Origin: Pseudalgibacter ostreae
GTDB lineage: Bacteria; Bacteroidota; Bacteroidia; Flavobacteriales; Flavobacteriaceae
Direction: 5' to 3'
Assembly (NCBI RefSeq): GCF_042427585.1
Contig: NZ_JBHMFC010000011.1
Coordinates: 1-64,000, forward strand
DNA length: 64,000 nt
Shown: in pieces, positions 6,869-15,749 of the stretch
Position numbering within the stretch: the stretch's first letter is position 1
Layout: each line of letters opens with the position of its first letter
Notes under the pieces: model-generated
What the model was told of the DNA's origin: nothing
The model's database searches: none
Seen by the model: the letters and a program-made list of their open reading frames with translations, nothing else
Made by a program: the position numbers and the translations under genes

Positions 6869-9721
6869 ATGTCAGACCAAAAACGTCTTTTTTTAGTAGA
6901 TGCTTACGCTTTAATTTTCCGTGGCTATTATGCCTTCATAAAAAATCCAAGAATCAATTCGAAAGGCGAAGACACCTCTGCCATCATGGGCTTTATGAAT
7001 TCACTTTTAGATGTTATTAAACGAGAGCGCCCAGACCATTTGGCGGTTTGTTTTGACAAAGGCGGTAGTGCCGACCGTGTGGAAATGTTTGAAGCCTATA
7101 AAGCCAATAGAGATGAAACGCCCGAAGGCATCAAAACGGCCGTTCCCCATATTTGTAAAATTCTTGAAGCCATGCACATTCCCATTATGGTTAAGGAAGG
7201 TTACGAGGCCGATGATGTTATTGGCACGCTTTCCCGTCAAGCGGAAAAAGAAGGCTATAAAACGTTTATGGTAACACCCGATAAGGATTTCGCACAACTG
7301 GTAACCGAAAACATCTTTATGTACCGCCCTGTTTTTGGTGGCGGTTACGAAACTTGGGGCATACCAGAAGTACAGAAAAAATTTGAAGTCACAGACCCCA
7401 TGCAGGTTATAGATTTTTTAGGCATGATGGGCGATTCTAGTGATAATATCCCTGGTTTACCTGGTGTAGGCGAAAAAACAGCCAAAAAGTTTATAGCGCA
7501 GTACGGCAGCATGGAAAATCTTTTAGCAAACACGCACGAGCTAAAGGGAAAAATGAAGGAAAAAATAGAAGCTGCTAAAGATTTAGGCATGCTCTCTAAA
7601 AAGCTGGCCACCATTATGCTAGATGTTCCTGTAACATTTAATGCCAAAGATTTTGAGTTGGAACAACCGGATACTGAAAAAGTAGTGGCTATTTTTCAAG
7701 ATTTGGAATTTAGAAGATTAACGGACAATTTCTTAAAAACATTTTCTGTAGAAGCGGAGGTTTCGGCCAGCAATCCATCCGACAATGCCACAGGAAAACC
7801 TGAGGTAAAAACAACACCTAAAGCACAAGGCGCTGCTGGCGAAGGACAGTTTTCGTTGTTTGGCGGCGACCCATCTGAAGCAATAGAACACACACCGGAA
7901 CATGTTCGAAAAACAGCAGAAAACACCTCACATTTTTATCAAAGTGTTGCGCCTGGCATAGGCACCAAATTATTCTTAAAAAACGTAATGGCTCAAACCA
8001 GTGTGTGTTTTGACACCGAAACCACAGGCTTAAACCCGCTAACAGCAGAGTTGGTAGGCATTGCATTTTCTTGGGAAGTGGGCAAAGGTTTTTATCTGCC
8101 TTTTCCCGAAAACAGAGACGAAGCCCAAGAACTTATAGAGCAGTTGCGCCCGTTTTTTGAGAATGAAGCCATCGAAAAAGTGGGCCAGAATTTAAAATAC
8201 GATATTAAAGTTTTAGCGAAATACAATATTGAAGTAAAAGGCAAACTGTTTGACACCATGTTAGCGCATTATTTAATTAATGCAGATATGCGGCATAATA
8301 TGGATGTTTTAGCCGAAACGTATTTAAATTACACCCCTATTTCTATTGAAGCTTTAATTGGAAAAAAAGGAAAAAACCAATTATCCATGCGAAGCGTGGC
8401 ATTGGAAAAACAAACCGAATATGCGGTGGAAGATGCCGATATTACCCTTCAGCTTAAAGAACATTTTCAAAATGAATTAGGCGAAGCCAATACCCAAAAA
8501 TTATTTGATGACATTGAAATTCCATTGCTTCGTGTGTTAGCGGCTATGGAGTTAGAAGGCATTAATTTAGATGAAACGTTTTTAAATTCCTTATCAGAAC
8601 AGCTTGATAAAGATATCAAAACCTTAGAAACCACTATTTATACGGCAGCTGGCGAAGCATTCAACATCGCATCCCCTAAACAGTTGGGCGATATTTTATT
8701 TGACAAAATGAAATTGGTCGATAAGCCAAAGAAAACCAAAACAGGACAATACGCTACGGGTGAAGATATTTTAAGTTATTTGGCGAAAGACCACGATATC
8801 ATTCAACATATTTTGGAGTTTAGAGCCTTGTCTAAATTAAAAAGCACGTACATAGATGCCCTACCTACACAAATAGAACCCTTAACAGGAAGAGTCCATA
8901 CCGATTATATGCAAACCGTTGCTGCTACTGGACGTTTAAGTAGTAATAACCCAAACTTACAGAACATCCCTATTAGAACGGAGCGCGGACGCCAAGTACG
9001 TAAAGCCTTTATTCCAAGAAATGAAGATTACATCTTACTGGCTGCCGATTATTCACAAATAGAACTGCGTATTATCGCAGCTTTGAGCAAAGAAGAAAAC
9101 ATGATCAACGCCTTTAAAAACGGCGAGGATATTCATGCTTCTACCGCTTCCAAAGTATTTAATGTGCCTTTAGATGAAGTAACCCGCGAACAACGTAGCA
9201 ATGCCAAAACGGTGAATTTCGGTATTATTTATGGCGTTTCCGCTTTTGGATTGAGCAACCAAACCGATTTATCCCGAAGTGAAGCCAAAGAGCTGATTGA
9301 CACCTATTATGCGACCTATCCTAAATTACGGGGGTATATTAGCCAGCAGGTCGATTTTGCACGCGATAACGGTTATGTACAAACCGTTTTAGGGCGCAGA
9401 CGCTATTTAAAAGATATCAATTCCCGAAATGCCGTAGTGCGTGGTGCAGCAGAACGCAACGCCGTAAACGCGCCCATTCAAGGAAGTGCTGCCGATATTA
9501 TTAAAATAGCCATGATTAACATCTACAATAAACTTCAAGACGGGCAATATAAAACTAAAATGCTCCTACAAGTACATGATGAGTTGGTTTTTGATGTGTA
9601 TAAACCTGAATTGGAAACCATTAAAACCCTTGTTAAAACCGAAATGGAGAATGCTTATAAGTTAGACGTGCCGCTTGATGTGGATTTGGGAACTGGAGCG
9701 GATTGGTTGGAGGCGCATTAA
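6869..9721 (+). CDS. polA: DNA polymerase I
   Basis: A 950-residue family A polymerase for Okazaki-fragment maturation and repair. The N-terminal 5'-3' exonuclease domain (about 1-290) has EGYEADDVIGTL and GDSSDNIPGLPGVGEKTA. The 3'-5' proofreading domain (about 360-560) keeps its first metal pair in CFDTETTGL (Asp382, Glu384), so proofreading is likely active. The polymerase domain shows motif A DYSQIELR (Asp727), motif B RSNAKTVNFGIIYG and motif C QVHDELVF (903-905). A low-complexity linker rich in Thr/Pro/Ala (about 295-345) joins the nuclease parts. The length is normal for Bacteroidota. The restriction nuclease gene begins only 23 bases after its stop, so read-through from polA is likely. 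Confidence 0.98.
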   Translation: MSDQKRLFLVDAYALIFRGYYAFIKNPRINSKGEDTSAIMGFMNSLLDVIKRERPDHLAVCFDKGGSADRVEMFEAYKANRDETPEGIKTAVPHICKILEAMHIPIMVKEGYEADDVIGTLSRQAEKEGYKTFMVTPDKDFAQLVTENIFMYRPVFGGGYETWGIPEVQKKFEVTDPMQVIDFLGMMGDSSDNIPGLPGVGEKTAKKFIAQYGSMENLLANTHELKGKMKEKIEAAKDLGMLSKKLATIMLDVPVTFNAKDFELEQPDTEKVVAIFQDLEFRRLTDNFLKTFSVEAEVSASNPSDNATGKPEVKTTPKAQGAAGEGQFSLFGGDPSEAIEHTPEHVRKTAENTSHFYQSVAPGIGTKLFLKNVMAQTSVCFDTETTGLNPLTAELVGIAFSWEVGKGFYLPFPENRDEAQELIEQLRPFFENEAIEKVGQNLKYDIKVLAKYNIEVKGKLFDTMLAHYLINADMRHNMDVLAETYLNYTPISIEALIGKKGKNQLSMRSVALEKQTEYAVEDADITLQLKEHFQNELGEANTQKLFDDIEIPLLRVLAAMELEGINLDETFLNSLSEQLDKDIKTLETTIYTAAGEAFNIASPKQLGDILFDKMKLVDKPKKTKTGQYATGEDILSYLAKDHDIIQHILEFRALSKLKSTYIDALPTQIEPLTGRVHTDYMQTVAATGRLSSNNPNLQNIPIRTERGRQVRKAFIPRNEDYILLAADYSQIELRIIAALSKEENMINAFKNGEDIHASTASKVFNVPLDEVTREQRSNAKTVNFGIIYGVSAFGLSNQTDLSRSEAKELIDTYYATYPKLRGYISQQVDFARDNGYVQTVLGRRRYLKDINSRNAVVRGAAERNAVNAPIQGSAADIIKIAMINIYNKLQDGQYKTKMLLQVHDELVFDVYKPELETIKTLVKTEMENAYKLDVPLDVDLGTGADWLEAH

Positions 9722-9744
9722 TCTTAATACAAATAATAAATACT

Positions 9745-10509
9745 ATGGCAAACAAATACTTGAGTTACATAACGGATGAGCATCTTATGCTCTGTATCAA
9801 AAATCTTCATAACTCATATTTAAGAGCAAAAGCCAACGTTAGTAAGAGAAAGTTTTATACAAATAAAATTGATATCGTGAAACTCACTTTTGATGCCAGT
9901 TTTAATGAGCTTGATGAAATAACTCTTATAAAAACAGAAATAAATAGACAAATTGATAAATCAATAAACAATTCTATTGGAACTTTTCATGAACAGATTT
10001 TAGGAGGTGTGGATGGTTTTGAAATTGGAAATTTTAGTGGCTTTGATATCAAAGCTTCAGACGACACCCTTTTTGCTGATATTAAAAACAAACATAACAC
10101 CATGAACAGTAGTTCTGCCGAAAGTTTATTTCAAAAATTAGCAACCTATGCTGATACTTACAAACAAGCGCAATGCTATTGGGTTCAAATTTTAGCTAAA
10201 AGTAGTTTTAACGAAAAATGGTTTAGTGACATTAATGGTAAGGAGTACAGCCATAGCAGGGTAAATAAAATTTCTGGCGATCAATTTTATAAATTGCTTA
10301 CAGGAAAAGAAAATGCTCTTTTCGAATTATATAAAATTTTACCAATAGCCATTTCTGATTATTTAAATAGCATTAAGAATGAAGCATCTGATAACAACTC
10401 AGCACTACAAGAAATTAAATCTAGCTCAGAAATCTCAAAGAGAAGTATCTTAGATGAAATTACATTTGAAAATTACAACTATTACTTAGGTTTTGATAAA
10501 CTTAAATAA
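9745..10509 (+). CDS. Type II restriction endonuclease, Eco47II family
   Basis: A 254-residue protein resembling the Eco47II/Sau96I group of type II nucleases, which cut GGNCC. The likely catalytic core is GFDIKASDDTLFADIKNKHN: Asp101, then Asp112-Ile-Lys114, a plausible PD-(D/E)XK-like arrangement, followed by MNSSSAESLFQKLATYAD, which is conserved in the family. I start at the ATG at 9745; a TTG at 9703 would overlap polA and add no conserved sequence. It sits directly after polA and ends inside the last 28 bases of the convergent methylase gene, its obvious partner. The pair is more AT-rich than polA, consistent with acquisition by transfer. The recognition site is inferred from family only. 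Confidence 0.85.
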   Translation: MANKYLSYITDEHLMLCIKNLHNSYLRAKANVSKRKFYTNKIDIVKLTFDASFNELDEITLIKTEINRQIDKSINNSIGTFHEQILGGVDGFEIGNFSGFDIKASDDTLFADIKNKHNTMNSSSAESLFQKLATYADTYKQAQCYWVQILAKSSFNEKWFSDINGKEYSHSRVNKISGDQFYKLLTGKENALFELYKILPIAISDYLNSIKNEASDNNSALQEIKSSSEISKRSILDEITFENYNYYLGFDKLK

Positions 10510-11726
10510 TAATCATTAAGAAATTTTATAACAGAATACCCTATCTCCTTTCCCAAATTACAAGGTACAGCATTTCCAATCTGCTTGTATTGTTGAGAAA
10601 TTGAACCTGCAAATTTCCAATCGTCCGGAAACGTTTGAATTCGAGCATACTCACGCACAGTAAAAGGTCGTGTTTCATCTGGATGACATCTTTCAGTTTG
10701 TTTTTGTGCAGGACTACAGGTTAATGTTAAACTTGGCTCGTCCCAGCCTATTCTTCTTGCCATTCCTGTTTTTCCGCCTCCTAAATAAAAACTCTTGCCC
10801 ATATATTCTTTTTGTAACTCTAACGGCAAATCTCTCCAATAACCTTTTGGCGGCACTAAATCTAACACGTCCTTCTTATGTTGTGGATATTTTGAACCTT
10901 CAGATTTAGGAACATCAGTATCATATAATTTGCCTTTTTTCAAGGCATCAGACAAATTATAAATAGATTGATAAGGTCTTGGGTATTCATATTTCACATC
11001 AATATCTTTTCTAATACCAACCAAGATTAAACGCTCACGTTTTTGTGGAACTTTAAAGTTAATGGCTTTCAAAACTTTTACTGGAACAACATTATAGCCT
11101 ATTTCATTAAGGATTGAAATCATGCCTTTTAATGTTTCGCCTTTTTCGTGAGACAAAAGACCTTTTACGTTTTCACCAATACAAATTGGCGGATTTACTT
11201 CTTTTACGGTTCGAGCAAATTCATAAAATAAAGTTCCTCTAGCATCTTCTAAGCCCAACCTTTTTCCTGCATAACTAAATGCCTGACACGGAAACCCACC
11301 AGTAACAATATCAACTTCTCCCCTATACTTTTCAAAATTAAAGGATTTAATATCACCCTCAAGCACATTCCAATGCGGCCGATTTTCCCTTAAAGTCTGG
11401 CAGGCCCATTTATCCATTTCATTTAATGCAACACAGCTAATTCCAGCCTTCTCTAGCCCTATGGCTAAGCCTCCTGCTCCCGCAAACAACTCTAAAACTT
11501 TAAACTCTTTTATAGGGGCTTCTGAATTATCCGTTTCAATATCAAGTTCATCAAATAATGGTTTTAAAAGAAAATTAATATCCTCTCTTTTGTAAACTCT
11601 GTATTCACTTATTGGCTCCCTTAAAGCATGAAGCTTCCCTTCTCTATCCCATCTACGTAAAGTTTCTTTACTTTTTCCAAGAATTTCTGCCGCTTCAGAA
11701 AGCGAATAATATTTTTCTGTAACCAT
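10482..11726 (-). CDS. DNA (cytosine-5) methyltransferase with N-terminal HTH domain
   Basis: A 414-residue methylase, the protective half of the restriction cassette. Residues 1-55 form a MerR/excisionase-like helix-turn-helix (YSLSEAAEILGKSKETLRRW). The catalytic part has motif I LELFAGAGGLAIGLE, motif IV GGFPCQAFS (nucleophile Cys147), motif VI GENVKG, motif VIII PQKRERLILVG, and motifs IX-X RPFTVREYARIQTFP and QIGNAVP. Methylases with such N-terminal domains (for example M.MspI or M.SsoII) can repress their own promoter. An in-frame ATG at 11738 gives a form four residues longer. The promoter region carries a perfect palindrome that reaches the start codon. It is convergent with the nuclease gene, overlapping it by 28 bases at the 3' ends. 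Confidence 0.93.
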   Translation of the reverse strand: MVTEKYYSLSEAAEILGKSKETLRRWDREGKLHALREPISEYRVYKREDINFLLKPLFDELDIETDNSEAPIKEFKVLELFAGAGGLAIGLEKAGISCVALNEMDKWACQTLRENRPHWNVLEGDIKSFNFEKYRGEVDIVTGGFPCQAFSYAGKRLGLEDARGTLFYEFARTVKEVNPPICIGENVKGLLSHEKGETLKGMISILNEIGYNVVPVKVLKAINFKVPQKRERLILVGIRKDIDVKYEYPRPYQSIYNLSDALKKGKLYDTDVPKSEGSKYPQHKKDVLDLVPPKGYWRDLPLELQKEYMGKSFYLGGGKTGMARRIGWDEPSLTLTCSPAQKQTERCHPDETRPFTVREYARIQTFPDDWKFAGSISQQYKQIGNAVPCNLGKEIGYSVIKFLNDYYLSLSKPK

Positions 11727-11753
11727 ATTACACAACATTAAACAATGGTTACA
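11718..11753. promoter_or_regulatory. Palindromic operator at the methylase start
   Basis: TGTAACCAT at 11718-11726 and ATGGTTACA at 11745-11753 form a perfect 9-bp inverted repeat with an 18-base spacer. The distal arm overlaps the end of the -7 box and the expected transcription start; the proximal arm contains the methylase ATG at 11726. The position suits autorepression by the methylase HTH domain. Confidence 0.6.
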
Positions 11754-11759
11754 AATTTA
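11752..11759 (-). promoter_or_regulatory. -7 box of the methylase promoter
   Basis: TAAATTTG on the minus strand matches TAnnTTTG and would place transcription start near 11746, inside the palindrome. No clear -33 TTTG is visible. The remaining DNA up to 12011 is AT-rich without a credible gene. Confidence 0.5.
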
Positions 11760-12011
11760 AAAAATAATTTACTATTAATTATAATCTTTTTTCTAAAAAA
11801 TTATTTAAATCTTATGAGCATAAATTCAAACTATAAAAATGGATATATGAAAATTCATAAAAACTCTCATCTATCCAAGACATATTATAAATTCCGAACT
11901 ACAAACCCACTCCCCTACCTCTCCCAAACATTAAATTTAAGCTAAAAACTTCCTCAATAAAGATATAATGGTTATGTTACGAACTTTCTAAATATTTATA
12001 AATATAAACAT

Positions 12012-12929
12012 ATGATTTTCAAGAAACTTGTGGGCATTGAGCCTTTGGAACTGATTCCGTCTGCGAATAAAGCATTAGAGTCTTTTACAGAAACGCTTAT
12101 ATTGCATGAGGATATGCCAAGTAGTGCAGATGAGGTTGTAGCGCGTATTGGAGATGCCGATGGCGTTTTGGTAAGCTACAAAACCAATTTGGGGCGCGAC
12201 ATTCTAGAACGTTGTCCTAATATAAAATACATTGCCATGTGTTGCTCTCTGTATAACCCAGAAAGCGCCAATGTAGATATTCATTATGCCAACTCACGCG
12301 GCATAACCGTTACAGGGGTACGCGATTATGGCGATGAAGGTGTTGTAGAATATATAATAAGCGAACTCGTAAGGTGCTTGCATGGTTTTGGAACCACACC
12401 TGATGGTAAACAAAGAAAACCATGGGATGGTGTTGCACGTGAAATTACAGGTTTAAAAGTAGGAGTTGTAGGCTTAGGCAAATCGGGTGGCATGAATGCC
12501 GATGCACTTGCCTTTTTAGGTGCCGATATTTCTTATTTCGCTCGTAGTGAAAAAGAAGACGCTAAAGCAAAAGGCTATCGTTTTTTACCTTTAAAGCAAC
12601 TGCTAGCAGAAAGTGAAGTGGTTATTACATGTTTAAATAAAAACACCATCTTACTGCACGAAGCAGAATTTGAGCATTTAGGAAATAATAAAATCTTATT
12701 CAATACAGGCCTGTCTCCTGCTTGGGACGCCGAACCTTTTGAAAAGTGGCTAAAAACAGGAGACAACCTGGTGTATTGCGATACCATTCCCGCACTAGGT
12801 GGAGAAGCATATCTAAAATATCCTAACGTAAACTGTATGAACGTTTCTACCGGACGCACGCGCCAAGCTTTTCGCAGATTAAGCGAAAAAGTACTGGCGA
12901 ATTTTGCCGAGTACGCTAAAACGCAATAG
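12012..12929 (+). CDS. D-isomer-specific 2-hydroxyacid dehydrogenase family protein (divergent)
   Basis: A 305-residue NAD(P)-dependent dehydrogenase-like protein. The nucleotide-binding Rossmann segment starts at LKVGVVGLGKSGG (GxGxxG, about residues 149-161), inside a larger lid domain, as in D-lactate or phosphoglycerate dehydrogenases. The usual catalytic signposts are altered: the NTARG motif is NTGLSP, so the substrate-binding Arg is gone, and the C-terminal PHxAG histidine motif is not seen. Activity on a 2-hydroxyacid is therefore doubtful. The start is the ATG at 12012. Its last 14 bases overlap the 3' end of the convergent aspartate dehydrogenase gene. Confidence 0.75.
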   Translation: MIFKKLVGIEPLELIPSANKALESFTETLILHEDMPSSADEVVARIGDADGVLVSYKTNLGRDILERCPNIKYIAMCCSLYNPESANVDIHYANSRGITVTGVRDYGDEGVVEYIISELVRCLHGFGTTPDGKQRKPWDGVAREITGLKVGVVGLGKSGGMNADALAFLGADISYFARSEKEDAKAKGYRFLPLKQLLAESEVVITCLNKNTILLHEAEFEHLGNNKILFNTGLSPAWDAEPFEKWLKTGDNLVYCDTIPALGGEAYLKYPNVNCMNVSTGRTRQAFRRLSEKVLANFAEYAKTQ

Positions 12930-13716
12930 GCGAAGTAATATTTCGCAACGTATTAACAATACTCCAGCCAGCGATTCTTGCCGTTTGACTATAAATGTTT
13001 AAAACGGCATGAATTTCCTGGCTTTTAATTTCTATACGATGATTATCGCCAACAAATTCTGGAATGGTTTTAATGGAAACCTTAACGTTCTCTGGCCCTG
13101 TTGATGCCAACGCGGCCGCTACAGAAACATTTACTTGCCTTGGAAAAAGCGCAATGGCCTCTACCGCACTCCCTTCAAAAGAAGTGTGTTCTTGAGTTTC
13201 GATAATAGGATCGTACACTGGGCTATATCTCATGGCTCGCGGTGACTTTGTAGATTCAAAAGTCACTTCGCTCTCCTCCATTAAAGATACGGTTCTTAAC
13301 ACATCAAATCCTCCAACGGCACCAGATGCAATGTGAACTCGGGTACCGTGTTCCAAAGCTGTTTTTTTAACCTCTTCATAAAAGGCAGTATCCGCAAGCC
13401 CCCCTATAGAAATCGTTACTATAGATGTTCCGTTCCTTAGGGTTGGTAACGCCAGTTCCTTTAAAGAATCTGGAGAAGATGCTTCTACAACATAATCTGG
13501 TTTAAGTTTAAGCAACTCGTCAAGAGAATGACAAGGTGTACATGTATATCCTCTATCGGTGTTATTAATGTGGTTCGAAAAAACCTGAGCTTTATCAAAA
13601 GTTCTGGAATACGTACCAATAATTTGAAAATCGGGCAATAAGCCTTTATCTAAGGCTTGTACTACTATGCTTGCAAGTCCCCCGCAACCTACAATGGCTA
13701 ATGTTTTTTTTCTCAT
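12916..13716 (-). CDS. Aspartate dehydrogenase (NadX-like)
   Basis: A 266-residue protein with an N-terminal NAD-binding domain (LAIVGCGGLAS) and a C-terminal DUF108-type domain (IALFPRQVNVSVAAALAS, and GDNHRIEI with a histidine in the active-site region), the layout of L-aspartate dehydrogenase. These enzymes convert aspartate to iminoaspartate/oxaloacetate and can feed NAD synthesis. I start at the ATG at 13716 rather than 13728, because the earlier ATG lies inside a -7 box TATGTTTG (complement of 13722-13729) with ATTG 21 bases upstream. With that promoter the mRNA would be nearly leaderless. The genomic partner is the convergent dehydrogenase at 12012. Confidence 0.75.
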   Translation of the reverse strand: MRKKTLAIVGCGGLASIVVQALDKGLLPDFQIIGTYSRTFDKAQVFSNHINNTDRGYTCTPCHSLDELLKLKPDYVVEASSPDSLKELALPTLRNGTSIVTISIGGLADTAFYEEVKKTALEHGTRVHIASGAVGGFDVLRTVSLMEESEVTFESTKSPRAMRYSPVYDPIIETQEHTSFEGSAVEAIALFPRQVNVSVAAALASTGPENVKVSIKTIPEFVGDNHRIEIKSQEIHAVLNIYSQTARIAGWSIVNTLRNITSPIAF

Positions 13717-13721
13717 AAAGG

Positions 13722-13754
13722 CAAACATATAGCTTTTTTAAATTAAAAGCCAAT
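13722..13754 (-). promoter_or_regulatory. Promoter of the aspartate dehydrogenase gene
   Basis: ATTG (complement of 13751-13754), 21 bases, TATGTTTG (complement of 13722-13729). Transcription would begin almost at the ATG at 13716. Confidence 0.45.
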
Positions 13755-13794
13755 GGATTAACCTTTCGAGTTATTTTACGTAAGAAAAAAATAC

Positions 13795-15429
13795 TTAATT
13801 TAAGTCTATAGCTTTTAAATGCTCTATCCTGTTTCTAACCAAGAAGTCGTCAATCGTTTCAAAATGCTCGATAACCCTTTGGTCCTTAAATTCAAATACC
13901 TTTTTAGACAGCCCTTGCAAGAAGTCCCGATCGTGCGACACGAGTATTAATGTACCATCAAAGTCTAATAAAGCCTCCTTTAACACATCCTTAGATTTAA
14001 TATCCAAGTGATTGGTGGGCTCGTCAAGTATCAGTAAATTAACAGGCTCTAATAATAATTTCACCATGGCCAATCTGGTTTTTTCACCACCAGAAAGCAC
14101 GCTTACTTTTTTATCTATATCATCCCCTTTAAACATAAAGCGCCCTAATATATTTTTAACTTGAGTCCTAACATCTCCTTTAGCAACTTCATCTACTGTT
14201 TGAAAAACGGTTAAACCTTCATCCAGCAAGGCTGCTTGATTTTGGGCAAAATACCCCACTTTTACATTGTGTCCCAATTGGCATGTGCCTTCCACTTTTA
14301 GTTCGCCTAAAATGGCTTTTAACATGGTAGACTTCCCTTCGCCATTACGCCCAACAAAACACACTTTCTCCCCTCTAGAAATAGACATATTTGCGTTTTT
14401 AAAAACCACGTGCGCATCATAAGATTTTGAAACATCTTTAACTGTTACAGGGTAATCTCCAGAGCGGATGGTGGGAGGAAAACGCAGTCTTAAAGCAGAA
14501 GAATCTACTTCATCGATTTCAATAATCTCCAATTTTTCTAGCATACGCTCGCGAGATGTAACTTGATTGGTTTTTGAATACGTGCCTTTAAAGCGTTCTA
14601 TAAACGCCCTATTTTCGGCAATAAATTTTTGCTGCTCTTGATACGCTTTTATTTGATGTGCCCTGCGCTCATCACGCAATTGCAAATAATGCGAATAATG
14701 GGCTTTATAATCATAAATACGCCCCATTGTAACCTCTATAGTCCTGTTTGTAATATTATCAATAAAAGCTTTATCGTGAGATATAACCATAACGGCCTTG
14801 GCTTTATGCAATAAAAAATCCTCTAACCAAATCACCGATTCGATATCAATATGATTGGTAGGCTCATCCAATAAAATCAAATCTGGTTTTTGAAGTAAGA
14901 TTTTAACCAATTCAATACGCATACGCCATCCGCCACTAAACTCGTTGGTTAATCGGGTAAAATCTTCAGCTTTAAAGCCCAACCCTTTTAAAGCCTTTTC
15001 AACTTCAGCATCATAATTCACATCTTCTAAGGCATAATATTTCTCGCCTAAATCTGATACCCGCTCGATAATTTTCATGTACGCATCCGATTCATAATCG
15101 GTTCGGGTTTCCAATGCCTTGTTTAACGCCTCTATTTCATCACGCATTTTAAATACATGACCAAACGCCTTAGACGCCTCATCAAAAACAGTGGTGTTAT
15201 CTTCCGTTAACAAATGCTGTGGTAAATAAGCAATTACAGCATCTTTAGGATATCTTACATGCCCGCGTGTCGCTTTTTGTTCATCAGCAATAATTTTCAT
15301 CATAGTCGATTTTCCTGCACCATTTTTTCCCATTAATGCAATTTTATCGTTTTCATTAATAGTAAAAGACACGTCACTAAAAAGCGTATGTCCACTAAAC
15401 TCAACTGCTAAATTATCTACTGAAATCAT
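13795..15429 (-). CDS. ABC-F family ATP-binding protein (ribosome-associated)
   Basis: A 544-residue soluble protein with two ABC ATPase domains and no membrane segment. Domain 1 has Walker A GKNGAGKST, signature FSGGW and Walker B LILLDEPTNHID; domain 2 has GRNGEGKST, LSGGEKTRLAMV and LLILDEPTNHLD. The charged linker between them (about residues 245-305) is the interdomain segment that reaches the peptidyl-transferase region in ABC-F proteins. It is closest in layout to YbiT/EttA-type translation factors rather than to resistance proteins, but the subgroup is not certain. A -7 box TAATTTTG (complement of 15449-15456) lies 20 bases before the ATG. It is a single gene. Confidence 0.9.
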   Translation of the reverse strand: MISVDNLAVEFSGHTLFSDVSFTINENDKIALMGKNGAGKSTMMKIIADEQKATRGHVRYPKDAVIAYLPQHLLTEDNTTVFDEASKAFGHVFKMRDEIEALNKALETRTDYESDAYMKIIERVSDLGEKYYALEDVNYDAEVEKALKGLGFKAEDFTRLTNEFSGGWRMRIELVKILLQKPDLILLDEPTNHIDIESVIWLEDFLLHKAKAVMVISHDKAFIDNITNRTIEVTMGRIYDYKAHYSHYLQLRDERRAHQIKAYQEQQKFIAENRAFIERFKGTYSKTNQVTSRERMLEKLEIIEIDEVDSSALRLRFPPTIRSGDYPVTVKDVSKSYDAHVVFKNANMSISRGEKVCFVGRNGEGKSTMLKAILGELKVEGTCQLGHNVKVGYFAQNQAALLDEGLTVFQTVDEVAKGDVRTQVKNILGRFMFKGDDIDKKVSVLSGGEKTRLAMVKLLLEPVNLLILDEPTNHLDIKSKDVLKEALLDFDGTLILVSHDRDFLQGLSKKVFEFKDQRVIEHFETIDDFLVRNRIEHLKAIDLN

Positions 15430-15448
15430 TTTATGAATTTTAAGGTTG

Positions 15449-15456
15449 CAAAATTA
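15449..15456 (-). promoter_or_regulatory. Candidate -7 box for the ABC-F gene
   Basis: TAATTTTG on the minus strand, 20 bases before the start codon; the -33 box is not evident. The rest of the gap to 15749 is very AT-rich and I see no gene in it. Confidence 0.4.
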
Positions 15457-15749
15457 ACAAAAGAGCGGTTTTAATGAACATTTTAAACGAAAATATATGA
15501 AAAACAGAAAACAGAGAACCCCAACAAAAAATAAAAAATAAATAAAAATTGAGGAGCAAAATCACAAAGAGCTCGCTATTATATAGTTGCGAAAACTAAA
15601 ACATAAACAATTGCAAATCCTTTAGTTAGATATTTTTTTCAATAAAGAAAAACTATCAAAAAATATATTGAAAAAAAGCAGACTGTTGTATTTTTACTAA
15701 GTTTATTCTATATAGCATTAGAACGTTATATGCTTATTTAAATTAAAAA

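Noticed and set aside
7007..7297. Open frames on other strands and frames inside polA and other large genes
   Set aside because: They overlap well-supported genes completely, have no domain text and reflect codon structure of the true gene.
11745..11945. A 66-codon plus-strand open frame upstream of the 2-hydroxyacid dehydrogenase
   Set aside because: Its first codons are only the arm of the methylase palindrome, the rest is low-complexity AT-rich text, and it lacks a promoter or recognisable protein features.
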